Positions 30,135-41,528 of a DNA stretch of 44,107 nucleotides are shown here, piece by piece. This stretch comes from Basidiobolus meristosporus CBS 931.73 (lineage: Eukaryota > Basidiobolomycota > Basidiobolomycetes > Basidiobolales > Basidiobolaceae): contig MCFE01000699.1 of NCBI GenBank assembly GCA_002104905.1, positions 1 to 44,107 of the forward strand. The letters are read 5' to 3'. The stretch's first letter is position 1. Each line of letters begins with the position of its first letter. The notes under the pieces are model-generated. The model had not been told where the DNA came from, searched no databases, and saw only the letters and a list, made by a program, of their open reading frames with translations. The position numbers and the translations under genes are program-made.

Positions 30135-31785
30135 GTGGTATTTCATATTTCTACCTCCCCTTGTGCAACTCATATATTCCACGGTTTAATCACCCTTCTT
30201 TATTTGCTTACCCACTATTACCTTGGATATTCCACATATAGTTGGAATAAGAAAACTATGGCTTCCTGCTTACTAACCTCTGCATACATGCACACTGCTG
30301 CAATTGACATACTTCTATTTTCTCAAGTTTACGGCTTTTTAGTGTGAAACATGCAGAGTTGCCATGCACCTTGTACTGCTGGTAACATATACATCTGCAA
30401 ACATATGCTTGGTTGTTGCCACTTCTGCCATGAATACCCCCTAGATTTTCTACAAGGAACTTATTGTTAATTGGCCAATATATTCCTTCTCCCTGCCGGA
30501 TTCTAGTCCCCCTTATAGGTGTACTGTGGCTCTTGTTTGTGTGAGCTCCATATGAAATGGTGTAGATGTTGCCTTGTGCCTATGAGAAATTCAGTATAGC
30601 TTGGTAGAGATTTCCTAATAGAAGTTAGTTGCTTGTTGCACCCCACCCAACTTTGCATTACTTGGCTGATTACACACGCATTTGGGCTGCTTAGCTTCTT
30701 AATGTAATAGGCATAGGTGTCTCCATGTGCACATCTGTCCTCAGTATTTTCCAACTCTTCCTGACTGTCTTCAATGTGCCAGCTAATCATATCCCTGACA
30801 GACTCAAGGGTGATATTCTTGAAGAGATAGGATATTGTAATATCTGCTACTTGACTTGTCATTCCTATCTACCTACACTTCTGCTCCATTGATAGCTACA
30901 AAAAGGTGATGCAAGACTCAATATTTGCAATCCACTAAGCAAGATGGAGTAGAAAATGAACACAGTAGCAGCAGAGATTTATGATTCAGCGATATGCCTA
31001 GTGTATAGCCACTCAAATCCCATTACAGACTCCTTGCACAAAGCTGTAGATACCTCAAGTTTGCATTGATGATCTGCTTCTGGATAAATATTCCTACAGT
31101 GTCCATATTTAATCCCAAAGCTTCCAAAGTACTCTTGGTAGAAATGGCTTCAGAAGGCTACTTGAGTAAATATATATCCTGTTCATCCAGTCCTTGCATT
31201 TTTATTGTTGCATATACGTATGAATATTAATTGGAGCCTGTGAAAAGTACTTAAAGTAGTGGATACTCTGTAGTATCTTGCCAATTCTCTCAAATTTCTT
31301 ATACATTCAGCTTTATGTTTGTAGTATAGCCACTCAAATCCTGTCACAAACTCCTCACACAACAGCTCTAGATGTATCAAGTTGGCATTGGTGATCCGCT
31401 TCTGGATAAACATTTCTACAATGTCCACATATGACTTGCAATGCTTCCAATGTACTCTTGGTAGGAATAGCTTCAAAACACCACTTGAATTAATATATGT
31501 CCAGTTCATCCAGTTTTTGCATTTGTATTGTTGCATATGCTTATGAATGCTGATTAGAGCTTGTGAGATGTACTTAGGGTAGCAGATACTCTGCAATATC
31601 TTGCCAGTTCTTTCAAATATCTCTGGTATCTCAAATGACATATTTAGTTTGAAATACTCCATGTACAACTTAGTCATCAGTACAGGGATAAGCAGGCAAC
31701 TGGATATCTCTGTGGTGCTGCAAGCAGACCATAATCCAGGGGCTGAAAAGAATATAACAATTGCAGTATCTACAGCAAAAACCAC
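30135..31785 (-). pseudogene. U2 tnp2/CMC-like transposase, C-terminal half
   Basis: The longest reading, 31785-31183 (200 codons), holds GKILQSICYPKYISQALISI, YKCKNWMNWTYI, LPRVHWKHCKSYVDIVEMFI and LELLCEEFVTGFEWLYYKHK. It then runs into the second repeat of the tandem duplication. The block at 30862-30503 holds MISWHIEDSQEELENTEDRC and NACVISQVMQSWVG. The order matches U1 and U3. Catalytic residues cannot be assigned from what remains. CMC membership is inferred from the overall pattern. Confidence 0.5.
30985..31620. repeat. ~320-bp tandem duplication inside U2
   Basis: GTATAGCCACTCAAATCC occurs at 31003 and again at 31324, and the following ~290 bp repeat with roughly 15% divergence by eye. 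U1 and U3 have one copy. Confidence 0.8.
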
Positions 31786-31835
31786 TAGGTAGCTGTTGTA
31801 ACATCACCACCTGAATAATCATGTGTGTTGTCAGC

Positions 31836-32287
31836 TCATACCAATGCTTTAACAATGCAGCTAGTGCAGTGACTGAAGGGACAGATGAATTGGCCCAGAG
31901 AAATCAGGAAATACTTTAGAAGCAGGATGAGGGGATAAAGGTGTATAGCAATCAATATCCCAGTTAGGGAAAGCATTATATTTACTGCAACAAAGGAATT
32001 TAAGTAGCTTAATAATGATACAACCTTGTATTGAGTCATTTCCCAATATAGCAGCAGAGGAATACTGTACAGTCCTTGAAGCCCAATATCAGTGCGCAAG
32101 AATAAAGCACACAATAACACCTATTGCAGCATGGAAGGGAAAAGCTGCGGTGTTTATACCAAAGCCTAAAAATCAAAAGACATTGATGATCTATGAAGGC
32201 ACTAAGTGCAATGATGAGGAGTGGGCTAATATTGAAGAGGCGGCTAGAAGTCTAGCACACCAACACCCCAAGAGTGGCTTAACATAG
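31836..32287 (+). pseudogene. U2 plus-strand accessory ORF remnant
   Basis: Homologous to 27469-27828 but broken by stops and indels. The last 90 codons are open (32015-32287): FPNIAAEEYCTVLEAQYQC, FIPKPKNQKTLMIYEGTK, EEWANIEEAARSLAHQHP. Function unknown. Confidence 0.45.
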
Positions 32288-32602
32288 GACCATCAGAAAC
32301 TCAAGGCCAAGCCAAATGCACTTAACCTGTTCCATGAGCATTGTCTAGATGCAAACATGCAAACCAATTTTGGGTCAGCAATAGTACGCTAAGAAACTAT
32401 CTCAAGAATAGCAGAAACTAGACTTGTTCCATTGGATAGTGCCACATAGTGCCAGCCTGTTTATGGTGCCGGATCAATCTGGCACTCTACGGCACTATCT
32501 GGCACTATAATCTCTACCATGATGCCTGTGGTATGATACAGCTACTGGTAATTTTACTCATTCTTACTTATGTTGCTCAGAATAGTGCTTTCCTTGCTTT
32601 AT

Positions 32603-33487
32603 TTACTCTTCATAATGCTCCAGACACATTACTCTCAGTGGATGTCTTCTTGTATGAACATACTGTGCATTAATAAGTATCTTAACTATTTTACCTATTC
32701 TGCTGTTTTCTCCTATATATGACTTTCCTCTGTATTTACCTGCCAATATGCTGAATCTCTTCAGATATCCAAATGTGTGCTCTACCCTTACTCTGAAATG
32801 ATTAAATATCTCATTGTAGAGCTTCTGCTTCCTGCTAAGTACACCATTCCTTGGCTTCCTATAAGCTGTAATACATCTTAATCTCTGACAATCCTCTCCT
32901 ATATAAGCTAAGTCTGTCAAGCATTTCTCCCCTCTACTGAATTCAGGATGATTCTCTACCCAGAGTGCTTTGTCATGCCTACTTCCAGCAAATGGCACAC
33001 TAAACCAGATGTTGTTACCCTCAATGTCAGACAGTGCTTGAAACTTCACACAGTGTGCCTTGTACTTGCCAGAATAAAAGTGCCTCTGCCCTCTAGAAGG
33101 TCTGTTAATCCTCACTGGGAAGGTATCCAAAATACTCCTGATATGGAACCTGTTGCTGAACACTCTGGGATATGGAAGTCTATTGGAGCTTCTGAACCTA
33201 GTATTCCAAGCTTGCTCTAAGTCATTCATACCCTCTGCAAGGTGGTTCTCCATTGCTGTCAGCTGGGAATGAAAGCTTCTAGGACTTTTGTTGCCATGGA
33301 TGGTGGGATGAAACCTGGTAGGGCAATAGTTCTTGTAACAGCAGAGAAGCTTGACAAGGGATCTCCTTGAGTAGATTGGGGTTGATGGTCCACAGTACTT
33401 GGAATAGATCTCCTCTAGTGTGTCAAAAGGAAATCCAGTGGTAGTGATGGGATTGATGAGAAAAGACCATTCAGATGAGTAAGTCAT
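32603..33487 (-). CDS. H2 PIF/Harbinger-like DDE transposase
   Basis: Uninterrupted ORF of 294 codons from ATG. It looks like a DDE_Tnp_4/HARBI1-type nuclease, which cuts and joins transposon ends in the nucleus. Candidate catalytic residues are D121 (ILDTFPVRINRP), D172 (GSRHDKALW) and E236 (RVRVEHTFGYLK); D192 (TDLAY) is also conserved with H1. It ends KHYEE-like (CLEHYEE). Somewhat short for the family (350-400 residues are common), and the N-terminus lacks an obvious helix-turn-helix. The H1 copy is a pseudogene of the same protein. This is the only transposase in the window without a visible lesion. Confidence 0.88.
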   Translation of the reverse strand: MTYSSEWSFLINPITTTGFPFDTLEEIYSKYCGPSTPIYSRRSLVKLLCCYKNYCPTRFHPTIHGNKSPRSFHSQLTAMENHLAEGMNDLEQAWNTRFRSSNRLPYPRVFSNRFHIRSILDTFPVRINRPSRGQRHFYSGKYKAHCVKFQALSDIEGNNIWFSVPFAGSRHDKALWVENHPEFSRGEKCLTDLAYIGEDCQRLRCITAYRKPRNGVLSRKQKLYNEIFNHFRVRVEHTFGYLKRFSILAGKYRGKSYIGENSRIGKIVKILINAQYVHTRRHPLRVMCLEHYEE

Positions 33488-33938
33488 ATTAAAATTGGTG
33501 GATGAATGTATAAAGGCGGTTTAAATTGATTTGGCACGATCCGCCTTATTTATCTGATTTTTAATACATTATGTTTAAATCTCCATCAATTGCCATGTAT
33601 CCCATCATTATGTCGCAAAAATCATCCGCAAACAATGCCTTGGTACTTTCATTGATGCTTTAATCATAGGTCAATAATCAAATAGGAAATCTGCAATTGA
33701 TGTGATCTGATCTGTGTCAACGCAATCCGAGATGCATCATGCATAATATATGGAAAATTCAACAATCACATTAGTTTTCATATATAATTCATATAAGACC
33801 AGGTTGATGCCAATATACTGCTGTATAAGTATCCAAATCCATTGCTATGGTCCCCATACCAAGCCTCAACTCCTCTTTAGTAAACCCAGACAAAACCCAT
33901 CCCCCAGCTCACAAGCACGGTCCGGACCAGAAAAGTTG

Positions 33939-34211
33939 ATGTCAGATCCGTTTGAGTTCTTGCCAAATGATTTTAGTATGGCCCAAGTGTCTATGATGAG
34001 CCTTCATACAGATATTTGGGCACTACTGATTAATCTAGCAGAACTAGATACCTCAGAGAGTCAACAAAGATGGAAGAATTTGAGTAGAAAGCTGTGGCAT
34101 GAGTTCTACATCAAGATGCCAGCCAAAGTATGTAAAAAGATACATAACAAGACAAGTATTGAAATCAAGAATGAGCTGAGAGTGAGGGGATTTGACAAAG
34201 AAGCCGCGCGG
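33939..34211 (+). pseudogene. H2 accessory protein, truncated by Gyp2
   Basis: 91 codons from ATG (MSDPFEFLPNDFSMAQ) to the Gyp2 insertion, closely matching the H1 accessory protein through IKNELRVRGFDKEA. The C-terminal ~20 residues are missing; the frame continues a few codons into the LTR. The frame is also open upstream to 33750, so the start is a guess based on H1 homology. Confidence 0.6.
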
Positions 34212-35282
34212 TGTAGTGGGGTGACAGTGACACCCACTGACAGATGTGCTCATTCCCTTATTTTCTACTTCCCTATATCTCTACTACACTTATTTTAGTT
34301 TTATCCCATTTGTCTTACCCAATCAGTACTATCCCATAAGCCGATTGACTATCACACCTGCTTACCTTATTGCATAAGTTACCCCTCACTTTATGTAAGA
34401 TTGCTAGCTATAAGTACTTCTATATTAGGCAAGTACCCGCGCCAGTACCCGTGACACATGATCAGCCCGTGTCACCATCCCTACCATTTCCATACCATAT
34501 ATGGTATCCCCATGTTACACAGGTTTCAGAATACTGATTCCTGATTGGTTGGATGTGCTGTGCCTCTTAGAACCTTCCGGCACCTACTTAGAACATTCTT
34601 AGGTCATTCTGATGTCATTAAGATTTCTATTGATCTCCGGAACCTTCTGGAACACCTTGATTAGTAATCACTTAGCCAGTGAGAAAAGTATATAAGGGAG
34701 GCTATCCCTCAACAATAAATCATCATCCCTTTTATCAATATACCGACTTGTTGATTAGTGTGATCACTGCTACCTGCTGCTAACTGAACTTCCAACCCTA
34801 GACCACAGGACACTCCCAGGAAACCGCGCTCACAGCCAACTGACCTTGGAGGCACTACTTGTGAGGAATACTCAGAGTAGGTATCTTTTATTATATTTGA
34901 TTCTTTCCCAAGTTTGTTCTTGTACAGGCAAAGATACTTTTCTGTCTTTGTAACTATTGACCACAGCTGCATTCTTATCAAGTCCCTGCTGGTGGAGTTT
35001 ACAGTTGTTTTGACTTTGGAAGCTTTAGTACATTGTCATCTCAAAGGACGCTGAACCCAGCACATACTTTTGTTAAGACGCCAACTAAGTTGGGGATTGT
35101 AGCTCAATAGTTTTCCCTTGACAAGCTTGTGGCTTTATTCCCCTTCACATTAGATTAGAGACAGAACCCAAGTATTCCTAGCAAGCTTTTGCCAGAGGTT
35201 ATCGCACCCAGTGAACACCCCACACACAAAACACTTGAGAAGTGTTGGACGTATCTCTCCCTTGGACCTATACACCACCACA
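34212..35282 (+). repeat. Gyp2 5' LTR
   Basis: 1071 bp, TGTAGTGGGG...CACCACCACA. TATA box at 34689-34695 (TATATAA), with CAATAAA about 30 bp downstream, so transcription probably starts near there. The short minus-strand ORFs in this LTR and its copy are shadows. Confidence 0.93.
34689..34695 (+). promoter_or_regulatory. TATA box in the Gyp2 LTR
   Basis: TATATAA followed by GGGAGG; the same box is at 40794-40800 in the second LTR. Confidence 0.6.
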
Positions 35283-35286
35283 TAAT

Positions 35287-35304
35287 TGGCACCCAACGTG
35301 GGGG
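35287..35304 (+). other. Gyp2 primer-binding site
   Basis: TGGCACCCAACGTGGGGG, four bases after the LTR end, starting with the TGG expected for pairing with a tRNA 3' CCA. I cannot name the tRNA. Repeated at 41392. Confidence 0.75.
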
Positions 35305-35423
35305 GTTCATACAAGCTCCCTAGGACCCAACAAGATTTACCAGAAGATTTGAGCTGTTATCCACCTATTGAAAAGAGACTACTGATATTACCAAGATTAC
35401 AACACCAACATACCTGCCCAAAA

Positions 35424-36230
35424 ATGAACTCTATGCCATTACCACTCTCACATGGAGCCCCACAGTTTGATGGAAAGAATGTGGAGAGCTTCATATTCAA
35501 ATGGGAGAAGCTCTGCAAGATGTGCAGCCTATCTGAACAAGAAATGGCTGAAGACTTCCCCTACTACTGCACCGATGATATTACCACTAAGCTTCTCAGA
35601 CAAGGAGACATTCTCACTGACTGGGCCTTAATGAAGACCTACCTACAGACCGAGTATGGTAGACCCCAGATATACTATGGAATTGAAGACCTCAGGCACT
35701 TTGGAAGAACTGGACTTTCCAAGCTACCACTTGAAGAGTTCATTCAACAGTATGAAGATATGGCCAAGCCACTCCTAGAGTCCCAGGCTATAACTGAGTT
35801 TACCATGACACTTTACCTTGCACAAGGGCTTCCCCAGGACTTGGCAAGGAAAGTTGACTTACATGCAGCCAAGGATGACAAGTCTGGCATTCCTTGCTTT
35901 GCAGAAATGAAACGTGTTCTCCTAGAGGCAAAGCAAACTTCTACCTTTATGAGACTCCTGACATCTAATCTGCCAGACCAGTCAACCAAGGAGCCAAGGA
36001 GTGCTGCTGCTGACAATCAGACCTACACTACCGACAGAATTGACCAACTTGCTGAACAGCTACAGAAGCTAGCCCTCAAGATTAATGGCTCAGCTGAGGT
36101 TGCTACTGAGGGACAAAGACCTTTGCCAAGGCACTGCATCTGGTGTGACTCTACTCAGCATGCCAGACGAGAATGATCAGAGCTTAGTCAGCTACTCAGA
36201 GAAGGAGCAGTACAGTTTGATGCAGATGGA
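35424..36230 (+). pseudogene. Gyp2-a gag with nonsense codon
   Basis: ATG at 35424 (MNSMPLPLSHGAPQFDGKN) in a frame open from 35286. Gag core: FIFKWEKLCKMCSLSEQEMA, WALMKTYLQTEYGRPQ, LPLEEFIQQYEDMAKPLLES. The C-terminal zinc-binding text HCIWCDSTQHARRE leads to a stop at 36174-36176 (TGA; Gyp2-b has TGC, Cys). The lost Cys would complete a CX2C...H...C-type knuckle. The frame continues after the stop. Confidence 0.9.
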
Positions 36231-37430
36231 ATGCTTGCTGACAAGGAAGGAAGAAGGATTCCCACTAATTTCCGAAGAGGAGGGATGAGAGCCCTTTTCC
36301 AGAAATCTGACTCAGCAACCAGAAAGATTACTGTTGATGCCCCTATTGGGACTCATAAAGTGAATCCAAGCAGCCCTGACAACAGACAATATGAAGTTGA
36401 TGCCTTTGCTACCAAAAGACACCTCCCTGAAGAACCTGCCAAACCCATCCTTAGAAGACCACGATTTGAAGAACCTGAAGTTGTTATTGACAAGAGGCCT
36501 AGTATGCTGCCCACCCAAGATCCATTGCCTCACTTTCAGATGACCTCAAAGATAGCAAGCTACTCAAGCCCTCAACTGATTACTGAGAAGCTGCTGAAGC
36601 AGAACCTCACTTTGTCGGTTGGAGAAATCATGAGTGTATCCCCATCTGTTAGGAAGACCTTTGATGAGCAGCTTAGGACAAGACAACAAGCTGTTGAACA
36701 TATGGACACCCATATAATTCAGACAAACCATGAAGACCACCAAAAAGACGACAACACTACAGAATATAAGACCTTTTACTCAGTTGCAACTGCTGTGGTG
36801 AAAGGATATATATATGATGACCCTGTTGACTGCCATATTGACAGTGGCTCAGAGATTTGTGTTATGCCGCTAGACTTCTGGAAGACACTTAGAAGCAAGG
36901 AGCTACTGCCTGTTGATAGAGATATTGGATGGAACATGACTGATGCAAACTCAGGATCTAGTCCACTCTACGGTGTAGTGCACAAGTTCCCTATTGAGGT
37001 ACAAGGAATCAAGGTCTGGCTTCCCCTCTTCATCTGCCAGAAGGCAAACTTTGACCTTCTGCTAGGTAGACCATGGGAAACCAGTACTAAGTCTACAACT
37101 ACCAACTATTCCAATGGGTCAGTTTGGTACACCATACAAGGATCCAATCCAGGACTACAGTCAACCTTCTGTGGTGTAACACCCAACAATAAGAGGACAC
37201 ATACTGCTTGCCAGAAGGCACATCTTGTTATGGAAGAAGATGAAGAGCCTGACAATATACACCGCAACATTTGGAGCTGCTCATTAGGTATACAGGAGCA
37301 AACAGCTATGGTTCGAACAAAATACAAGACAGTAGAACAGAAGATTAGACCATCACTTACCCCACTGACTGATGGATCTCGACCTGCTGATTACATTAGA
37401 CCACCAGAAAAAACACCAGATGATATATGA
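36231..37430 (+). pseudogene. Gyp2-a protease region
   Basis: Same frame as gag, about 400 codons. A spacer of about 190 residues, then a retropepsin with active site CHIDSGSEICVMPLDFW (DSG form), and a C-terminal FDLLLGRPWE. It ends at a stop at 37428-37430 (TGA where Gyp2-b has CGA, Arg). Two adjacent C-to-T changes created it (Gyp2-b GATACACGA, here GATATATGA). Confidence 0.9.
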
Positions 37431-39365
37431 CTTACACCTGAGAGACTTAAGCAACTTATCATTGGTGATGGAAACCTAACACCAGAGGAGATACTATTAT
37501 TCAAGGAGACCTTGAAAAGGCATGATAAGGTCTTCTCATATAATGACAAGGAGATGGGACTCTTAAAGACATCGGTTGAAAAACCCATCAAGATTCATAC
37601 AGTGCCCCACACACCCTGGTCATTTAAGCCTTACCCACTGCCCAGAGGACTCCAAGCTGATGTGCATGACCTACTTAAGAAGAAGATAGAAGCTGGTATC
37701 CTAGAACCTTGCCATGGACCCTATGCTAACAGATGGTTTGTGACCAAAAAGAAGAATGGAAAGCTTCGATTCATTCAAGACATGCAACCTGCAAATGCTG
37801 TCACTATCAGAGATGCTGCTATACCTCCATCTATTGATGACTTTGCAGAAAGCTTTAGTGGCCACTCCATCTACTCAACATATGATCTCTACTCAGGCTA
37901 TGACCAGATCCCCCTTGATGAGACATCAAGAGATATGTTTGCACTACAGACACCATTTGGACTGCTAAGGATGACAAGACTCAGTCAAGGGGCTACAAAC
38001 TCCGTGGCTCAGTTCCAGAGATGCATGGTGAATGTGCTATACCAGTTTATACCTGAGAAACTTGCTGTCTTAGTGGATGACATAGGCATCAAAGGATCAA
38101 AATTCCAGGACACCACTGAAGTTATGCCTGGAGTAAGAAAGTTTGTCTATGACCATATTGCAGACAATGATGCCATATTAGGAGCCATTGAAGAAGCTGG
38201 ACTCACCATCAGTGGTGAGAAAAGCAGCTTTGGTGTATCAGAGATATCCATTGTTGGACAAAAATGCAACACCTTTGGTCGCTCACCTGGAGACTCCAAG
38301 ACACAAAAGATATGCAACTGGCCTACCCCCACAAATCTAACACAAGCTCGTGGCTTTGTGGCAGCTTGTGGGTTCTTTAGGATCTGGATCCCAAGATTTT
38401 CTGAGATAGCAGAACCAATTTACCGACTACAGAGAAAGAACACCCCATTTATCTGGGGAGAAGAGCAAGAAGAAGCCATGCAATTACTGAAAGAGGCCTT
38501 AGTATCTCCACCAGTTCTGAGACCTCTTGACTATCAAAACACTGAATGCCCACCTATTTTGACAGTGGATGCAAGCCCCATAGGAGCTGGAGCACTACTT
38601 GGACAAGATGATGAAGATGGCAACCGCTATGCCTGCAGATATGAGAGCTGCCTATTCTCTCCTAGAGAACAAAGATACTCACAGATTAAGAGAGAACTAC
38701 TAGGAGTTGTGAAGATGCTGAGGAAACTGAAGTCACAACTCTACATGACACATTTTATCCTGGAGACAGATGCCAAGCCACTGATAGGAATGATCAACAA
38801 GCCTGACCTACCTGATGATGCCACAAACCGATGGATGGCATGGCTGAAAATGTTTGACTTTGAGGTCAAACATATCCCTGGCAAGACAAATGTTGTGGCT
38901 GATGGACTCTCCAGGAAGGGACCACAATTATTTGAAGACTTGGACCCTCACTTTGATGATATTATTGATGCAGAGATCCGACAGATTGCCATCAAAGACC
39001 AAGAGAGAACTACCTGGAGTCTGATCAAGGAATATCTAAGGACACTTAAGAAACCTAGTTGGATGGATATTCAGGAGTTTAGAAAACTCAGGAAGAAGGC
39101 ACACAACTACTATCTTAAAGATGATCTTCTCTTTAAGCGAGTGAAACCTGGACTTATGCCAAGAAGAGTAGTCACTACCCCTCAAGAGCAACTGAACATC
39201 ATGACAAGTATCCACCAAGGAGAACCAGGAGGGCATAGAGGACAAGAAGCCACATACAATACTACAGCTCAGAGGTACTACTGGGAAAACATGTACTATG
39301 ATATCCAACACTTTGTTGAGTCATGTGTAGCCTGCCAGAAGAGATCTCCACGCGTTATGAAGAAC
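37431..39365 (+). pseudogene. Gyp2-a reverse transcriptase, RNase H and integrase zinc domain
   Basis: Same frame, open from about 37431 to a frameshift near 39350-39380. RT: KLRFIQDMQPANAVTIRDAA, YDLYSGYDQIPLDE, catalytic LVDDIGIKG near 38080. RNase H: LTVDASPIGAGALLG, IKRELLGV, ETDAKPLIG, VVADGLSRKG. Integrase zinc module: HQGEPGGH, then CVACQKR. All expected catalytic Asp/Glu are present. An indel after CQKRSP moves the frame, so the integrase core is out of register. Confidence 0.92.
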
Positions 39366-40276
39366 CACTGCGTCCTACTTACACAATCTGTCTATGGCAA
39401 AAGGTTGGTATTGACCTTGTCCACATGCCAACAGCTGGATCAAAAAAGTATCTGATTGTTGCTAGAGATGACCTTAGTGGATGGGCAGAGGCTCGAGCCT
39501 TGCCCAACAACAAGAGCCATACCATATGGAGATTTATACTCGAAGACATCATCTGCAGATTTGGCTGCATCCAACAGTTTGTTGCTGACAGAGGAGAGAT
39601 GACATCCCAAATGATCCAGGAGTTGTGCTCAAAGTACAAGATACACATTGCTTTTACAACCGCCTACCACCCTCAAGCCAATGGAATGATAGAGAGAGGA
39701 CATGGACCATTGGTGAACTCTCTTGTTAAGACTTGTGAGAATAACACAACACTGTGGCCACAGCAATTACATCTAGCACTCTGGGCAGATAGAATTACTA
39801 CCAAGAGAACAACTGGATTATCGCCATTCAAGCTACTCTATGGACATGACTGCATACTACCAGTTGAGTTAAACACAGTAACTTGGAACTCATTGAATTG
39901 GAGATCCAATATGCAGACTGAAGACCTCCTTGCAACTCGCATACAGCAACTTGATCACCATGACTTGAATATTAGCAGAGCTGCTGAACAACTTAAGGAT
40001 ACACGACTGAAGAACAAGGTGCCCTTTGACAAATCACACCCAACAAGACCAAAACCACTATCACTAGGAGACCCAGTATTACTCTATGATTCTACCTTGG
40101 ACAAGCAATGGAGTCGGAAGTTTGACAACAAATGGACTGGCCCCTACCTCATTTCCAAAGTGATTGGAAATGGAAGTTATTACATATCTGAGCTTGACAA
40201 CACCCAGTTGAGAGCACCAGTTGCTGGAAATCGACTTAAGTTATTCAAGCATAGGAATTTTGCACATCAAGATTAG
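39366..40276 (+). pseudogene. Gyp2-a integrase core and GPY/F domain
   Basis: Open to a stop at 40276 in a frame different from the upstream pol. Catalytic triad: D in VGIDLVHMP, D in VADRGEMTSQ, E in GMIERGHGPL. The C-terminus has the GPY/F module (KWTGPYLISKV) and ends FKHRNFAHQD with no chromodomain. The element relies on the upstream frame for translation, so integrase is probably not made from this copy. Confidence 0.92.
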
Positions 40277-40301
40277 TTTGCTTTGACCCAAGTTCAAAGC
40301 T

Positions 40302-40315
40302 GAGAGGGGGGTGGA
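40302..40315 (+). other. Gyp2 polypurine tract
   Basis: GAGAGGGGGGTGGA directly before the second LTR; the plus-strand DNA primer site of gypsy elements. Confidence 0.85.
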
Positions 40316-41387
40316 TGTAGTGGGGTGACAGTGACACCCACTGACAGATGTGCTCATTCCCTTATTTTCTACTTCCCTATATCTCTACTACACTTATTTT
40401 AGTTTTATCCCATTTGTCTTACCCAATCAGTATTATCCCATAAGCCGGTTGACTATCACACCTGCTTACCTTATTGCATAAGTTACCCCTCACTTTATGT
40501 AAGATTGCTAGCTATAAGTACTTCTATATTAGGCAAGTACCCGCGCCAGTACCCGTGACACATGATCAGCCCGTGTCACCATCCCTACCATTTCCATACC
40601 ATATATGGTATCCCCATGTTACACAGGTTTCAGAATACTGATTCCTGATTGGTTGGATGTGCTGTGCCTCTTAGAACCTTCCGGCACCTACTTAGAACAT
40701 TCTTAGGTCATTCTGATGTCATTAAGATTTCTATTGAACTCCGGAACCTTCTGGAACACCATGATTAGTAATCACTTAGCCAGTGAAGAAAAGTATATAA
40801 GGGAGGCTATCCCTCAACAATAAATCATCATCCCTTTTATCAATATACCGACTTGTTGATTAGTGTGATCACTGCTACCTGCTGCTACCTGAACTTCCAA
40901 CCCTAGACCACAGGACACTCCCAGGAAACCGCGCTGACAGCCAACTGACCTTGGAGGCACTACTTGTGAGGAATACTCAGAGTAGGTATCTTTTATTATA
41001 TTTGATTCTTTCCCAAGTTTGTTCTTGTACAGGCAAAGATACTTTTCTGTCTTTGTAACTATTGACCAAAGCTGCATTCTTATCAAGTCCCTGCTGGTGG
41101 AGTTTACAGTTGTTTTGACTTTGGAAGCTTTAGTACATTGTCATCTCAAAGGACGCTGAACCCAGCACATACTTTTGTTAAGACGCCAACTAAGTTGGGG
41201 ATTGTAGCTCAATAGTTTTCCCTTGACAAGCTTGTGGCTTTATTCCCCTTCACATTAGATTAGAGACAGAACCCAAGTATTCCTAGCAAGCTTTTGCCAG
41301 AGGTTATCGCACCCAGTGAACACCCCACACACAAAACACTTGAGAAGTGTTGGACGTATCTCTCCCTTGGACTTATACACCACCACA
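40316..41387 (+). repeat. Gyp2 shared LTR (3' of unit a, 5' of unit b)
   Basis: 1072 bp. A polypurine tract on the left and a primer site (41392) plus gag on the right show that two internal regions share it. Confidence 0.93.
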
Positions 41388-41528
41388 TATTTGGCACCCA
41401 ACGTGGGGGGTTCATACAAGCTCCCTAGGACCCAACAAGATTTACCTGAAGATTTGAGCTGTTATCCACCTATTGAAAAGAGACTACCGATATTACCAAG
41501 ATTACAACACCAACATACCTGCCCAAAA

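Larger units (their letters stand above)
29755..32420 (-). mobile_element. U2: most complete copy of the CMC-like element
   Basis: About 2.67 kb, uninterrupted. The left end may be CACTGGTGGATCC at 29755; CACT(A/G) ends are typical of CMC/En-Spm elements, but I could not define the right end before H2 at 32421. The minus-strand transposase remnants are followed by a plus-strand ORF remnant. It has a ~320-bp tandem duplication not present in U1 or U3. Confidence 0.62.
32421..34211 (-). mobile_element. H2: Harbinger-like transposon cut by Gyp2
   Basis: Left TIR GACTTGTTCCATTGGATAGT at 32421. Minus-strand transposase (32603-33487) and divergent plus-strand accessory ORF (33939-34211). Gyp2 entered inside the accessory ORF at 34212; the right end of H2 is beyond the window if it survives. 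The 451 bp between the genes (33488-33938) holds no other gene. Confidence 0.85.
34212..41387 (+). mobile_element. Gyp2-a: young Ty3/gypsy retrotransposon, first unit of a tandem
   Basis: LTR (34212-35282), primer site, a single gag-pro-pol frame, polypurine tract, LTR (40316-41387). The LTRs differ at about nine positions in 1071 (under 1%) by eye. Two nonsense codons and one frameshift break the polyprotein. The 5 bases before it are CGCGG; the far flank is outside the window. No chromodomain after the GPY/F module. Confidence 0.95.

Noticed and set aside
32603-33487. Harbinger transposase as a domesticated host gene
   Set aside because: It lies next to a matching TIR and its usual partner ORF, and a decayed sister copy is present; nothing indicates host use.
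34709-34981. 90-codon minus-strand ORF repeated at 40814-41086
   Set aside because: Lies within the Gyp2 LTR, antisense; similarity follows from LTR identity. No protein family recognised.
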